Made by a program: the position numbers and the translations under genes
Shown: positions 8,600 through 16,488 of the stretch, one piece after another
Layout: the number at the start of each line of letters is the position of its first letter
Position numbering within the stretch: the stretch's first letter is position 1
The notes under the pieces: model-generated
The model's input: the letters and a program-made list of their open reading frames with translations, nothing else
Told to the model about the DNA's origin: nothing
Database searches by the model: none
DNA from: Pseudomonadota bacterium
Lineage (GTDB): Bacteria > Planctomycetota > UBA8108 > UBA1146
NCBI GenBank assembly: GCA_017859655.1
Contig: JAFMMO010000014.1
Span: 1-32,282 of the forward strand
DNA length: 32,282 nucleotides
Direction of reading: 5' to 3'

Positions 8600-8978
8600 T
8601 CGACTCTTGGTCAGCCCCGTAAGCGGGGCTTGACGCCAGGACGCACCGGTGTGCGCCAGATGTGACACAGTCGCTCATCCGGAGCCTCCGAGCACACCCC
8701 ACCACCGCCGAGAGGCGGGACCCAGGACCTCCTGTGGGAGGAAGTCGAGGTGAGGTGCCAAGGGAGAAAGACCCGGCTCCAAACCGGTGTGAGGTTTGGG
8801 GACGAGCCGAAGAGGTCCCTCGCCGAGGGGCGGGAGTCCTCTCGTTGAAATCCGGACCGGCTCCGAAGGGGGCATCCGGCTCCCGACCGCTCAGGACGCA
8901 GGCGGGAGGCGAAGCGGAGTCCGCCCGCTGTGCCTGAGTGAGGCAGCGTCGGACGGATTTCATCCCCTTCGTGGAGAA
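8600..8978 (-). ncRNA. Candidate structured RNA or structured leader, class unknown
   Basis: The predicted transcript begins near 8978, downstream of the promoter at 8985-9012. A GAAATCCG segment near its 5' end can pair with CGGATTTC about 110 nt later, closing a multi-branched domain that contains the CTCAGG/CCTGAG arm. A second domain (about 8773-8862) has nested CGGCTC/GAGCCG pairings around CCAAACC/GGTTTGG and CCCTCG/CGAGGG hairpins. The 3' boundary is set at the long hairpin 8605-8640, which could be a terminator but lacks a U tract. I looked for RNase P, tmRNA, SRP, cobalamin, TPP, SAM and c-di-GMP cores and did not recognise any. It may be a separate RNA gene or the first part of a 770-nt leader of the lipoprotein mRNA. 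Confidence 0.4.
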
Positions 8979-8984
8979 ACTCCC

Positions 8985-9012
8985 ATCGTATCGCGCGGGG
9001 TGATGTTGTCAA
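8985..9012 (-). promoter_or_regulatory. Strong candidate sigma-70 promoter
   Basis: On the minus strand a consensus TTGACA (9012-9007) is followed after 16 nt by TACGAT (8990-8985). Transcription would start near 8978 and read through the hairpin-rich region towards the Gly-rich lipoprotein. It is the best promoter match in the window and shares the GCGCGATACGATG context with the promoter at 3956-3984. Confidence 0.6.
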
Positions 9013-9173
9013 GATGAGGGGGAAGGGCGCAAGAGGCGAGAATCGCCCATTCTCGCGAGAATTCGCGATTCCCGTGGTGCGCCGGGGGTGGGGCGCCGAT
9101 CATCGGAGGAGAGCCCGTTCTCCCGGGAACCGCCGGGAGTCCTCGGGAGTCCATCTCGCGAAGGGCGGGTGCG

Positions 9174-10872
9174 GTGCGCGACGACGGCTGGGGACCGATC
9201 TTCGAGACCGAGCGGGAGATCCTCCGCCGCCAACTCCGGCACTGGCAGCGCGCCCGCGCCGGTCGAGGAGGCAGCGCGGATCGGCTCGACCTCGAGCGAA
9301 TGCGGGCCCCCTCTCCCCGAAGGCTGCGACGCCTCGGGCCGATCCTCGGCTGGACCCTCTCCCTGGGGCTCCACATCGGGCTCGGTGCCTGGCTGCTCCC
9401 GGCGCTCCTGCAGGACCCTCCCCCCCCCGCCCGCTCCGTCGAACCCGATCTACATCTCCTTCCTCCCTCCGACTCCTCTCGTCGAAGTCCCCGCGACGCC
9501 GGCGGCGGAGCCGGAGCCGGAGCCCCGCCCCGAACCGGAGCCGATCCCTGAGGCGGTCCCCGAGCCGGAGCCCCTCCCGGAGCCGATCGTGGAGTCGCGG
9601 CCGGTCGAGCCGGGTCGGGACGATGGCAGCACCGACGGTGACGAGAGCCTCGCCAGCGAAGTCGCCGTCCTGGGACCGGGGCCCGGGGCGGAGCGGACGG
9701 GACGATCGAAGCTGGGGTCGCGGTACGGCGGTCGGGCGCGAGCTCTCCGTGCGTATGGAGGAGGGGCGGAGACGGAAGAGGTCGTCTCGCGCGGCCTCGA
9801 GTGGCTCGCGCGCCATCAGGACGCGGACGGCAGCTGGGCTCCCCACGGCTTCTCTCGCCACTGCGCGTCCGGGGTCGCCTGCAACGGTCCCGGGCTCCCC
9901 GAGTACCGGACAGGAGTCACGGCCCTCGCGCTCCTCGCGTTCCTGGGAGCGGGGCTCGATCACCGAACCGAGTCCCCCTACCGCCAGTGCGTCGCCGGAG
10001 CGCTCGCGTGGCTCACCGCCCAGCAGGACGAGCGGGGCATCTTCGGCTCGCGAGATGGGCAGTACTTCTACAACCACGGGATCGCCACCCTGGCCATCTG
10101 CGAGGCGGCGATCCTCACCTCCGATGCGCAGCTCCTGCAGGCGGCGTCCCGAGCGGTGCGCGCCATCGAGAGAGGGCAACAGCGCGGCGGGGGCTGGGAC
10201 TACACGTCCGCCCGCACCGATCGAAACGACCTGTCGGTGACCGGCTGGCAGGTGATGGCGCTGAACGCCGCCGTCGGAGCCGGAGTGCCGGTCGAGGCCT
10301 CGACCTGGGCGTCGCTGGAGGAGTACCTCGGCCGCGCGGTGCGTCGCGACGGCTCCGCGGTCTACGCCGATCGCGGGACGGCGGCCGGACGCGGCGGAGT
10401 CTCGATCGCAGCGGTGGGCCTCCTCTCCCGACTCTATGCAGGCTGGTCCCCCCGCTCCCGGGAGTCGGAGCGAGCGGCCGCCCGCCTCGTACGCGAGGGA
10501 CCGGACCCCGATGCGCGCGCGGACTGGGATCGCACCTACCAGTCGACCTACTACTGGTACTACGCGACCCTCGCCCTCTTCCATGTGGGCGGGGATCCCT
10601 GGGAGGCCTGGAACCTCTACCTTCAGCGGAGCGTCATCCCCCTCCAGCACCGGCACGGCGAGGGAGACGGGTCCTTCGACCCGGATCCGAACTGGCTGGG
10701 GGCCGCGGGAGGCCGAGTGATGAGCACGGCGCTGGGCGTCCTCATCTTCGAGGTCTACTACCGGTACACTCCGCTCTACCGCAAGCTGGGCCTCCCCGGC
10801 CGCGCAGAGAGGAGCGCCATCGATGGAAGCCCGACCCCCTCGAGCGGACCGATCGGGAGTCCCCGGTTCTGA
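9174..10872 (+). CDS. TonB-like membrane-anchored prenyltransferase/squalene-oxidase-repeat protein (apparent frameshift)
   Basis: The gene reads in two frames. The first, from GTG 9174, encodes a basic cytoplasmic start and one TM helix (residues about 54-80, SLGLHIGLGAW) as in TonB-like proteins. It enters a nine-C tract at 9420-9428 and would stop at 9551. Shifting by +1 at the tract continues with NPIYISFLPPTP, a Pro/Glu linker (EPEPEP type), and a soluble domain of QDADGSW-like helical repeats of the prenyltransferase/squalene-oxidase alpha-toroid fold (from about 9770). The joined product is about 566 residues. Similar secreted repeat proteins are common in planctomycetes with unknown roles; the aspartate-rich DxDD motif of true cyclases was not seen, so enzymatic cyclisation is doubtful. 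The tract may be a sequencing error, a slippage site or a real mutation. Confidence 0.75.
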
Positions 10873-11629
10873 GGAGTCCCCCCTCCAGCACCTGACCGCC
10901 GCCGACTCGCGAGAGTTGGACCGCCGCGCCATCGAGGTGCATCGGATCCCGGGCCTCATCCTGATGGAGCATGCCTCGATCGGCCTCGCCATCGGAGCCC
11001 TCGAGCTCCTCGGAGAGCGGGGAGTCGCGCCGGAGGAGGCACGGGTCGAGATTCTCTGCGGCCCCGGGAACAACGGCGGCGACGGACTCGCGGTCGGGCG
11101 GCACCTCTGGAATCGTGGGTGCCGGGTGACCCTCCTCGATCTCGTTCCTGCCGGAGGCAGACCCCGGGGAAGCGATGCCGACCGTCAGCGGGAGATCAAC
11201 GACGCCCTGGGAATCCCCCGCATCGATGCCTCGACCGGACCGCCTCCCCTCTCTCCTCGCGCCTCGCTCCGCATCGACGCCATCCTCGGAACGGGGATCT
11301 CCCGACCCCCGGGCGGGGCCCTGGAGAGGGGAGTCCGAGCCCTCCTCGATGAGCGCGTCCCGGTCCTCTCCGTCGACCTCCCCTCCGGGCTCGACCCGGA
11401 CCGCGGGGAGCCCCTCGGCGCCACCGTGCGAGCGGCGCGGACCATCACGCTCGGACTCCCCAAGCAGGGGCTGGCGCGCCCCTCCGCTCGGCCCTTCACA
11501 GGGGCTGTCTCTTATGTTCCCATTGGGGCTGCCCGAACCGAGATCCCCGCCAACTACCCCGCGTTTCCCCCGGTGCCGTGCCCTCTGGGAGAGGACCTCC
11601 TCCCCCTCCGTGGTGCCTCCGGGGCCTGA
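10823..11629 (+). CDS. nnrE: NAD(P)H-hydrate epimerase (YjeF N-terminal domain)
   Basis: A 268-residue single-domain protein. NnrE interconverts the R and S epimers of damaged hydrated NAD(P)H so that the S-specific dehydratase can repair both. GPGNNGGDG at residues 80-88 is the family signature. The metal/substrate segments DAILGTGISRPPGG and VDLPSGLDPD follow in the usual order. The C-terminal kinase-like dehydratase domain (NnrD), often fused in bacteria, is absent, so the partner must be encoded elsewhere. Start ATG 10823 has GAGGAG eight bases upstream and overlaps the end of the preceding gene by 50 nt, suggesting coupled translation. The first 20 residues and the Pro-rich last 35 are not family-conserved. 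Confidence 0.88.
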   Translation: MEARPPRADRSGVPGSEESPLQHLTAADSRELDRRAIEVHRIPGLILMEHASIGLAIGALELLGERGVAPEEARVEILCGPGNNGGDGLAVGRHLWNRGCRVTLLDLVPAGGRPRGSDADRQREINDALGIPRIDASTGPPPLSPRASLRIDAILGTGISRPPGGALERGVRALLDERVPVLSVDLPSGLDPDRGEPLGATVRAARTITLGLPKQGLARPSARPFTGAVSYVPIGAARTEIPANYPAFPPVPCPLGEDLLPLRGASGA

Positions 11630-11673
11630 ACGCCCTGTGGTCCGGTCCCCGCCCAGCAACCGTGGAGAGACTC

Positions 11674-13356
11674 GTGTCCCGACCCTTCCTCTGCGACTGC
11701 GGCGATGTCATCGATGTGAACGGGCTCACCGAAGATCAGCCCATCCACTGCCCCCTCTGCTCCTGGAGTGGGAGCATCGAGGAGCATCCCGATCGACTCC
11801 TCGCGCTCTCGGCCCACGGCGGCGGAGTGTACGACTCGCTCCTGCGCGATCGCCTCTCCACTGCGGAGGGCCTCCCGATCGCGGGCCAGCTCGCGACGGT
11901 TCCCCCGAGCCGGATCGAGGAGACCACTCCCATCCCCACCCGCGGAGCCTCCTCCACGCGGGTCGCGAGGGAGCCCGTCGCCCCCCCCGCTCGGAACAGC
12001 GCGCTCCAGCCCGGCGAACGACTGGGACCGTTCCGCATCGACGCTGTCCTCGGGCGCGGGGGCATGGGGGTCGTCTATGACGCCTTCGACACCGAGCTGG
12101 AGCGGAAGGTCGCCCTCAAGGTCCTTGGAGCGGACCTCCTGAGGGAGGAAGAGCACGTCGACCGCTTCCGTCGCGAGGCCCGCTCCGCCGCCGCGCTCAG
12201 CCACCCGAACATCACCCACATCTACGGCATGGGCTCCGAGGGGGGGATCCACTGGTTCGCGATGGAGATCGTCCGTGGGAAGACCCTGGCCGAGAAGGTC
12301 GACGAGGATGGGCCGATCGACTTCATGACCGCACAGCAGTATCTGGAGCAGATCGTGGCGGGGCTGCAGGCCGCCCACTCCCACGAGATCATTCACCGGG
12401 ACCTCAAGCCGTCGAACCTCATCCTCGACGAGGAGGGGCGGGTGAAGATCAGCGACTTCGGGCTCGCCAAGATCGCGACCGACTCGGTCGAGATCACGGC
12501 GACCGGTATTGTCATGGGCACTCCCCTGTACATGTCCCCCGAGCAGGGGCGCGGCGAGTCGGTCGATCACCGCTCGGACATCTACTCGCTCGGCTGCACC
12601 TTCCATCACCTCCTCTCCGGACAGCCCCCGTTCACGGGCGAGACGGCGATGGCGGTGATCCTGAAGCACATCACCGACGAGCCTCCCCCTCTCGATGAGG
12701 CGACGGTCGGCCCTCTGGGATCGATCCTCACGCGCATGCTGCGGAAGTCCCCGGAGGAGCGGCACCAGAGCTACGAGGAGCTCCTCTCCGACCTCCGATC
12801 CTCTCGTCGTGAGCCCGGCTTCGGAGCGGAGCCGGTCCACGGAGGCCGGACGATTCTCGTGACCGAGGTCCCCGATCCGGCCCGCTCCCTCGACCCGATG
12901 AACTCGAAGCAGCTCTCGGTCGCGGATGCCAACCTGGGCCTCGGCCGGGGTGAGAAGGCGCTCTCCCTCTACCGGAAGGTCGGGGAGGACTGCCCCGAGC
13001 TGGCGGTGGAGATCGCCTTCCGGGAGCTGAAGATCCATCAGCGGCAGGGGAATGAGGCGCAGGTCGAGGCGCTCCTCCGACAGCTGCTCCAGACCACGGT
13101 CGAGCCGGCGGACCGGGCCTACTGCCGCTGGAAGCTGACCTGCATCACCCTCGAGCGGTCCCACCTGGCGGTCCGGGAGTCCCGCGAGTGGGTCGAGGAG
13201 CTCCTCCGCGAGGAGATCCCGTCCGCGATCCCGGTCGGTCCGCTGAAGATGCGCCTCGTCCAGCTCAACGAGCTGGAGCAGCACCTCGGAGACGATCTCT
13301 CCGGGGGGATGCTCCTCGTTCGGAAGTCCGGGGACTTCCAGCTCGAGCTCGACTGA
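11674..13356 (+). CDS. Ser/Thr protein kinase with N-terminal zinc ribbon
   Basis: Starting at GTG 11674 (GGAGA five bases upstream) gives 560 residues. An in-frame ATG at 11578 would overlap nnrE and add an unlikely Pro-rich start. The N-terminus has four Cys in a CDCG...CPLC pattern (residues 7, 9, 26, 29), a probable zinc ribbon. The Hanks-type kinase domain spans about residues 115-385: glycine loop GRGGMGVVYD, ATP-binding Lys149 in VALKVL, HRDLKPSN with catalytic Asp243, DFG at 261-263, and MSPEQ. All catalytic residues are present. The C-terminal 165 residues are helical and TPR-like. There is no transmembrane segment, unlike many PknB-type kinases, so it should be cytoplasmic. Substrates are unknown. 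It lies 44 nt after nnrE and may share its transcript. Confidence 0.88.
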   Translation: MSRPFLCDCGDVIDVNGLTEDQPIHCPLCSWSGSIEEHPDRLLALSAHGGGVYDSLLRDRLSTAEGLPIAGQLATVPPSRIEETTPIPTRGASSTRVAREPVAPPARNSALQPGERLGPFRIDAVLGRGGMGVVYDAFDTELERKVALKVLGADLLREEEHVDRFRREARSAAALSHPNITHIYGMGSEGGIHWFAMEIVRGKTLAEKVDEDGPIDFMTAQQYLEQIVAGLQAAHSHEIIHRDLKPSNLILDEEGRVKISDFGLAKIATDSVEITATGIVMGTPLYMSPEQGRGESVDHRSDIYSLGCTFHHLLSGQPPFTGETAMAVILKHITDEPPPLDEATVGPLGSILTRMLRKSPEERHQSYEELLSDLRSSRREPGFGAEPVHGGRTILVTEVPDPARSLDPMNSKQLSVADANLGLGRGEKALSLYRKVGEDCPELAVEIAFRELKIHQRQGNEAQVEALLRQLLQTTVEPADRAYCRWKLTCITLERSHLAVRESREWVEELLREEIPSAIPVGPLKMRLVQLNELEQHLGDDLSGGMLLVRKSGDFQLELD

Positions 13357-13423
13357 GGGCCCCTGGGACGGCAGGAATCGCCGATCCTCGAAAAGGTCTT
13401 CCCGAAACGACCGCTCCGGCCGA

Positions 13424-13429
13424 TACGAT
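13424..13429 (+). promoter_or_regulatory. Possible -10 element of the PDZ protein gene
   Basis: TACGAT in the context CGATACGATG, identical in core to the candidate promoters at 3956 and 8985. Transcription would start near 13436, about 26 nt before the ATG at 13462. No good -35 hexamer was found at 16-18 nt spacing, so the call rests on the -10 match and its position. Confidence 0.35.
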
Positions 13430-13461
13430 GAGAGAAACCCCGCGCGAAAGGACCGATTCGC

Positions 13462-14040
13462 ATGCTCGGAGCCATCGAGAAGACCGTCTGGGCCCTCTCC
13501 CTGCTGTTCGTCGTGATCTCCGGCGTCTACGTCGGGTACTTCGGACTGCCGAGCACGACCCCGCCCCTGGCCGCCAACTCGCGGCAGATCCAGGAGGGTG
13601 ACCTCAAGCTCTCGACGGGAGCCCGGCAGGACTTCGACTCCCAGATTCAGGGGGTCGACGTCGAGGGGGGCGAGCAGAAGCCGCGGAACCCCCGGCCTCG
13701 CCCGAAGACGTTCTACCAGGTGGACCGGAACCTCCAGCAGCGCCTCGGCAATCTCAGCGACTGCATGCAGGAGATGAACTTCGCCAGCAGTCAGATCACC
13801 CCGGAGGGGACGCTCAAGATCTTCGACATCAAGGAGGGGAGCCTCCTCTCGAAGGTCGGTCTCGAGGAGAACGATGAGATCCAGCGGGTCCTCGGCACCT
13901 CGATCGACTTCAACGACAAGCTCGCCTGCCACGATGTCTGGCAGCAGAGCCTGAGCAAGCTGGACAGCGGGACCCCCATCGTGATCGAGCTGCGTCGGAA
14001 CGGCCAGGTCCGCCAGCTGGTCATCACGCCCGGCCTCTAG
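13462..14040 (+). CDS. Membrane-anchored PDZ-domain protein, GspC-like
   Basis: A 192-residue protein with a short cytoplasmic start, one TM helix (residues about 8-30), a linker rich in polar residues, Pro and Gly, and a C-terminal PDZ-like domain (about 108-190). That domain contains LKIFDIKEGSLLSKVGLEENDEIQRVLG and ends with IELRRNGQVRQLVITPGL. The layout resembles the inner-membrane clamp protein GspC of type II secretion, in which the PDZ region helps contact the secretin. No other secretion gene is nearby, so it could equally be a stand-alone periplasmic PDZ scaffold. Start ATG 13462 has AAAGGA nine bases upstream. It converges on the sigma-54 activator gene. Confidence 0.65.
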   Translation: MLGAIEKTVWALSLLFVVISGVYVGYFGLPSTTPPLAANSRQIQEGDLKLSTGARQDFDSQIQGVDVEGGEQKPRNPRPRPKTFYQVDRNLQQRLGNLSDCMQEMNFASSQITPEGTLKIFDIKEGSLLSKVGLEENDEIQRVLGTSIDFNDKLACHDVWQQSLSKLDSGTPIVIELRRNGQVRQLVITPGL

Positions 14041-14091
14041 GTCGCTCCTCGCTCCTCGCCGGAGTCGTGGCCGTCCCCCCCCGCGCGGGCC

Positions 14092-15471
14092 TCACCCGCT
14101 CGTGACGCCGATCCGGCGCTTCACCCGGTTGTAGACCGTCTTGACGTTCACCCCCAACGACTGCGCCGCTCGGGTCTTGTTGCCACCGAAGTGGTCGAGC
14201 ACCCGGTCGATGTGGGCGTCCTGCAGCTCCCGCAGGGGGACCTCGATCGGGTAGCGCTGGACGAGGGACGTCCCCCCGCTCTCCGACTCGATGGGATCCG
14301 CGGCGAGCGTGAGGTCGCGGAGCTGCTGACGGACCTCCTCGGGGGTCGCATCCCCACCTGGGTGAAAGAGCAGCAGTCGCTCGACGACGTTCTCCAGCTC
14401 CCGGATGTTCCCCGGCCAGCGATGCTCCGCGAGCACGGAGAGGACGGGCGGAGCGAGGTCGACCGCCGCCGGGAGGCGCGCGCGGAGCCTCTCGACGATG
14501 CCATGGCAGAGCTCCGGGATGTCCTCGATGCGATCCCGGAGAGGCGGCAGCTCGATGGAGACCACGTTCACCCGGTAGTACAGGTCGGTCCGGAAGCGCC
14601 CCTCCCGAACCTCCGCCCGGAGGTCCCGATTCGTCGCGGCGAGGACGCGGAAGTCGACCTTGCGATCCGTCCCCCCGACCGGGCGCACCATCCCGCTCTG
14701 GAGGACTCGCAGCAGCTTCACCTGAAGCTCGAGGGGGAGCTCGCCGATCTCGTCCAGGAAGAGGGTCCCCCCATCCGCGGCCTCACAGAGGCCGATCTTG
14801 TCCTCGTCCGCACCGGTGAACGCCCCCTTCACGTGCCCGAAGAGCTCGCTCTCCATGAGGCTCTCCGGGATCGCGCCGCAGTTCACGGGGACCCAGGGCC
14901 CCCTCCGGCGGGGGCCGCACTGATGGATGAGGCGCGCGGCGAGGTCCTTTCCCGTCCCGCTCTCCCCCTCGATGAGGACGGTGGTGTCCGCGGCCGCGAC
15001 CGCCTGCATCCGCTCGAGCGCTCGGCGCATGCCGGCGTGGGAGCCGGGGATGAGGAGGTCGATCGCGCCCCCATCCGCCCGCACCTCGTGCCCACGGGCC
15101 GAGCCGACGGGGGTGGGAAGGAGGGCGGGGGGGGCGACGACCTCCTCCGCCCAGGCGGCGATCGCCTCGGCTCCCTCGAGGACCTCTCCCGAGGAGGTGA
15201 GCCCGCGAGGGGTGCCGTCATCGACGGCCTCCAACCGCAGTCGTCCGAGGTAGGGCGCCACGGAGGCCAGGCGACCGAGCAGCAGCTCCGCCTCGGCATC
15301 GGGCAGGTCCGACCCGGCGATGAGCACGCCCTCCCCTCCTTCAGGGAGGAGCGCGGAGACCCCCTCCCCGCGGGAGGCGGTCCGAACCTCGAACCCATGG
15401 CTCGCGAGGGCGGCCGCGAGGCGCTCCCGCATCTGCGGCTCCGCGAGGAGGAGGACGGCGACGGCACTCAA
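14092..15471 (-). CDS. Sigma-54-dependent activator with degenerate receiver domain
   Basis: Starting at TTG 15471 gives 459 residues. GGGGAG lies eight bases upstream and the TTG overlaps the preceding stop (TTGA). The N-terminal 110 or so residues look like a CheY-type receiver, but the acidic pair is replaced (LAEP) and the phosphoacceptor Asp position reads Gly53 within LIAGSDLP. The AAA+ domain is intact: Walker A GESGTGKD, the sigma-54-contact loop GAFTGA, Walker [14 protein letters not shown], and [12 protein letters not shown]. The C-terminus is a Fis-type helix-turn-helix ([23 protein letters not shown]). It should bind an upstream activating sequence and open sigma-54 promoters, but not under classical phosphorylation. 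Co-transcription with an HD-GYP protein suggests c-di-GMP or protein-protein control (inference). Confidence 0.88.
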   Translation of the reverse strand: MSAVAVLLLAEPQMRERLAAALASHGFEVRTASRGEGVSALLPEGGEGVLIAGSDLPDAEAELLLGRLASVAPYLGRLRLEAVDDGTPRGLTSSGEVLEGAEAIAAWAEEVVAPPALLPTPVGSARGHEVRADGGAIDLLIPGSHAGMRRALERMQAVAAADTTVLIEGESGTGKDLAARLIHQCGPRRRGPWVPVNCGAIPESLMESELFGHVKGAFTGADEDKIGLCEAADGGTLFLDEIGELPLELQVKLLRVLQSGMVRPVGGTDRKVDFRVLAATNRDLRAEVREGRFRTDLYYRVNVVSIELPPLRDRIEDIPELCHGIVERLRARLPAAVDLAPPVLSVLAEHRWPGNIRELENVVERLLLFHPGGDATPEEVRQQLRDLTLAADPIESESGGTSLVQRYPIEVPLRELQDAHIDRVLDHFGGNKTRAAQSLGVNVKTVYNRVKRRIGVTSG

Positions 15472-16475
15472 GGAACCAGCTCCCCGACCGGAGACTCGTC
15501 GCGCGTGGGGCAGGTCTCGGTGATGTCGGAGAAGTGCTCGAGGAAGGTCCGGGCGATCCGCTCGTCGAACTGACTCCCCATCCCCTCCCGGATCCTTCCA
15601 CACGCAGCCTCGGCCGAGAGCGCGCCGCGATAGGAGCGGTCACTCGTCATCGCATCGAACGCGTCGACGACCGCGATGATCCGTGCCTCGTAGGGGATCC
15701 GCTCGCCCGCGAGGCCGGCGGGGTAGCCCCCCCCGTCCCAGCGCTCATGGTGGTGGAGCACCGAGGGGAGACAGGGGCGGAGGAACTCGACCGGCGCGAG
15801 GATCGAGTGCGAGGCGCGGGGGTGCTTCCGGATCTCCGCGAGCTCCGCATCGGTGAGCGGTCCCTCCTTCTCGAGGATCGCCTCGGGGACTCCGATCTTG
15901 CCGATGTCGTGGAGCAGGGCCGCGTAGCCCAGTCGCTCCAGCTCGCCCCGGTTCAGGCCGAGGTGCCGCCCGAGCGCCACGGCGAGGTCCGCCACCCTGC
16001 GGCTGTGACCGTTGCTGTAGGGGTCCTTGCTCTCGAGGGCGCGGAGCAGGACATCGATGACCTGCTGCAGCCCCCGATGCTCGGCGCGGTGCACCACCCG
16101 ATCCCGCGCCCGCTCCATGCTGCGCAGGAACGCATCCAGGGTGAAGGGCTTCGGCAGGAAGTCGAAGACGCCCTCCCGGGTGAGCTCCATCGCCTTCTGG
16201 ATCGTCCCGTTGCCGGAGAGCACGAGGATCGTGAGGTCGGGATCGAGTCGGAGCGCCCGCCGGACGAGCTCCTCGCCTCCCACCCGCGGCATTTGCAGGT
16301 CGGTGATCAGGATGTCGAAGCGGTCCTCCGAGAGGCGCTCCAGCGCCTCCCGGCCGTCGGACGAGGTGACCGGCGGCCGCCATGCTCCCACTTCGAGCAT
16401 CTCGGTGAGGAGCTCCCGCTCCACCGGCTCGTCGTCGACGACGAGTACCCTGAGATCGGTCGGACCCAGCGACAT
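15468..16475 (-). CDS. HD-GYP response regulator, predicted c-di-GMP phosphodiesterase
   Basis: 335 residues. The receiver domain (1-125) is complete: acidic pair Asp14/Asp15, phosphoacceptor Asp59 in LITDLQMP, and Lys109 in LPKPF. The HD-GYP domain (about 130-325) has HSRRVADL, the HD pair in LLHDIGKIGVPE (His189/Asp190), the triple-His HHHERWDGGGYP and DAFDAMTSDRSYR. All metal-binding residues and the GYP signature are present, so hydrolysis of cyclic di-GMP is likely, switched by a histidine kinase not encoded here. The start reads ATG at 16475. It lies 13 nt after the ATPase gene, and its stop overlaps the TTG start of the sigma-54 activator, so the three form one operon. Confidence 0.92.
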   Translation of the reverse strand: MSLGPTDLRVLVVDDEPVERELLTEMLEVGAWRPPVTSSDGREALERLSEDRFDILITDLQMPRVGGEELVRRALRLDPDLTILVLSGNGTIQKAMELTREGVFDFLPKPFTLDAFLRSMERARDRVVHRAEHRGLQQVIDVLLRALESKDPYSNGHSRRVADLAVALGRHLGLNRGELERLGYAALLHDIGKIGVPEAILEKEGPLTDAELAEIRKHPRASHSILAPVEFLRPCLPSVLHHHERWDGGGYPAGLAGERIPYEARIIAVVDAFDAMTSDRSYRGALSAEAACGRIREGMGSQFDERIARTFLEHFSDITETCPTRDESPVGELVP

Positions 16476-16488
16476 GGCGCTCGTCTCC

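Larger units (their letters stand above)
8208..9173. other. Long gene-free region with dense inverted repeats
   Basis: Nearly 970 bp lie between the divergent lipoprotein and cyclase-like genes, and no convincing coding frame was found. Inverted repeats include: 8313-8331 (CCCACCCG/CGGGTGGG); 8479-8485 with 8488-8494 (CCCGCGG); 8501-8508 with 8524-8531 (GAGTGGCC); and 8613-8619 with 8624-8630 (AGCCCCG), extended outward by GTCA/TGAC. Others are a CCAAACC/GGTTTGG hairpin near 8780-8800 enclosed by CGGCTC/GAGCCG, and CTCAGG/CCTGAG around 8890-8938. A long-range GAAATCCG/CGGATTTC pairing joins about 8846 and 8958. A strong candidate promoter reads leftward from 9012, so the region is probably transcribed on the minus strand. 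Confidence 0.6.

Noticed and set aside
8600-8985. RNase P RNA or tmRNA
   Set aside because: The universal RNase P segments (GAGGAAAGTC and ACAGAA) and the tmRNA CCA end with its T-arm are absent on both strands.
10440-10720. Short open frames inside the cyclase-like gene
   Set aside because: Out-of-frame, Arg/Pro/Ser-rich and contained within a gene with clear alpha-toroid repeats.
11578-11673. Kinase start at ATG 11578
   Set aside because: It would overlap nnrE and add a Pro/Trp-rich stretch; GTG 11674 has a good ribosome site and begins right before the zinc ribbon.
14041-14091. Terminator between the convergent PDZ and sigma-54 activator genes
   Set aside because: Only short imperfect G/C pairings were found in these 51 bp; nothing as clear as the other terminators.
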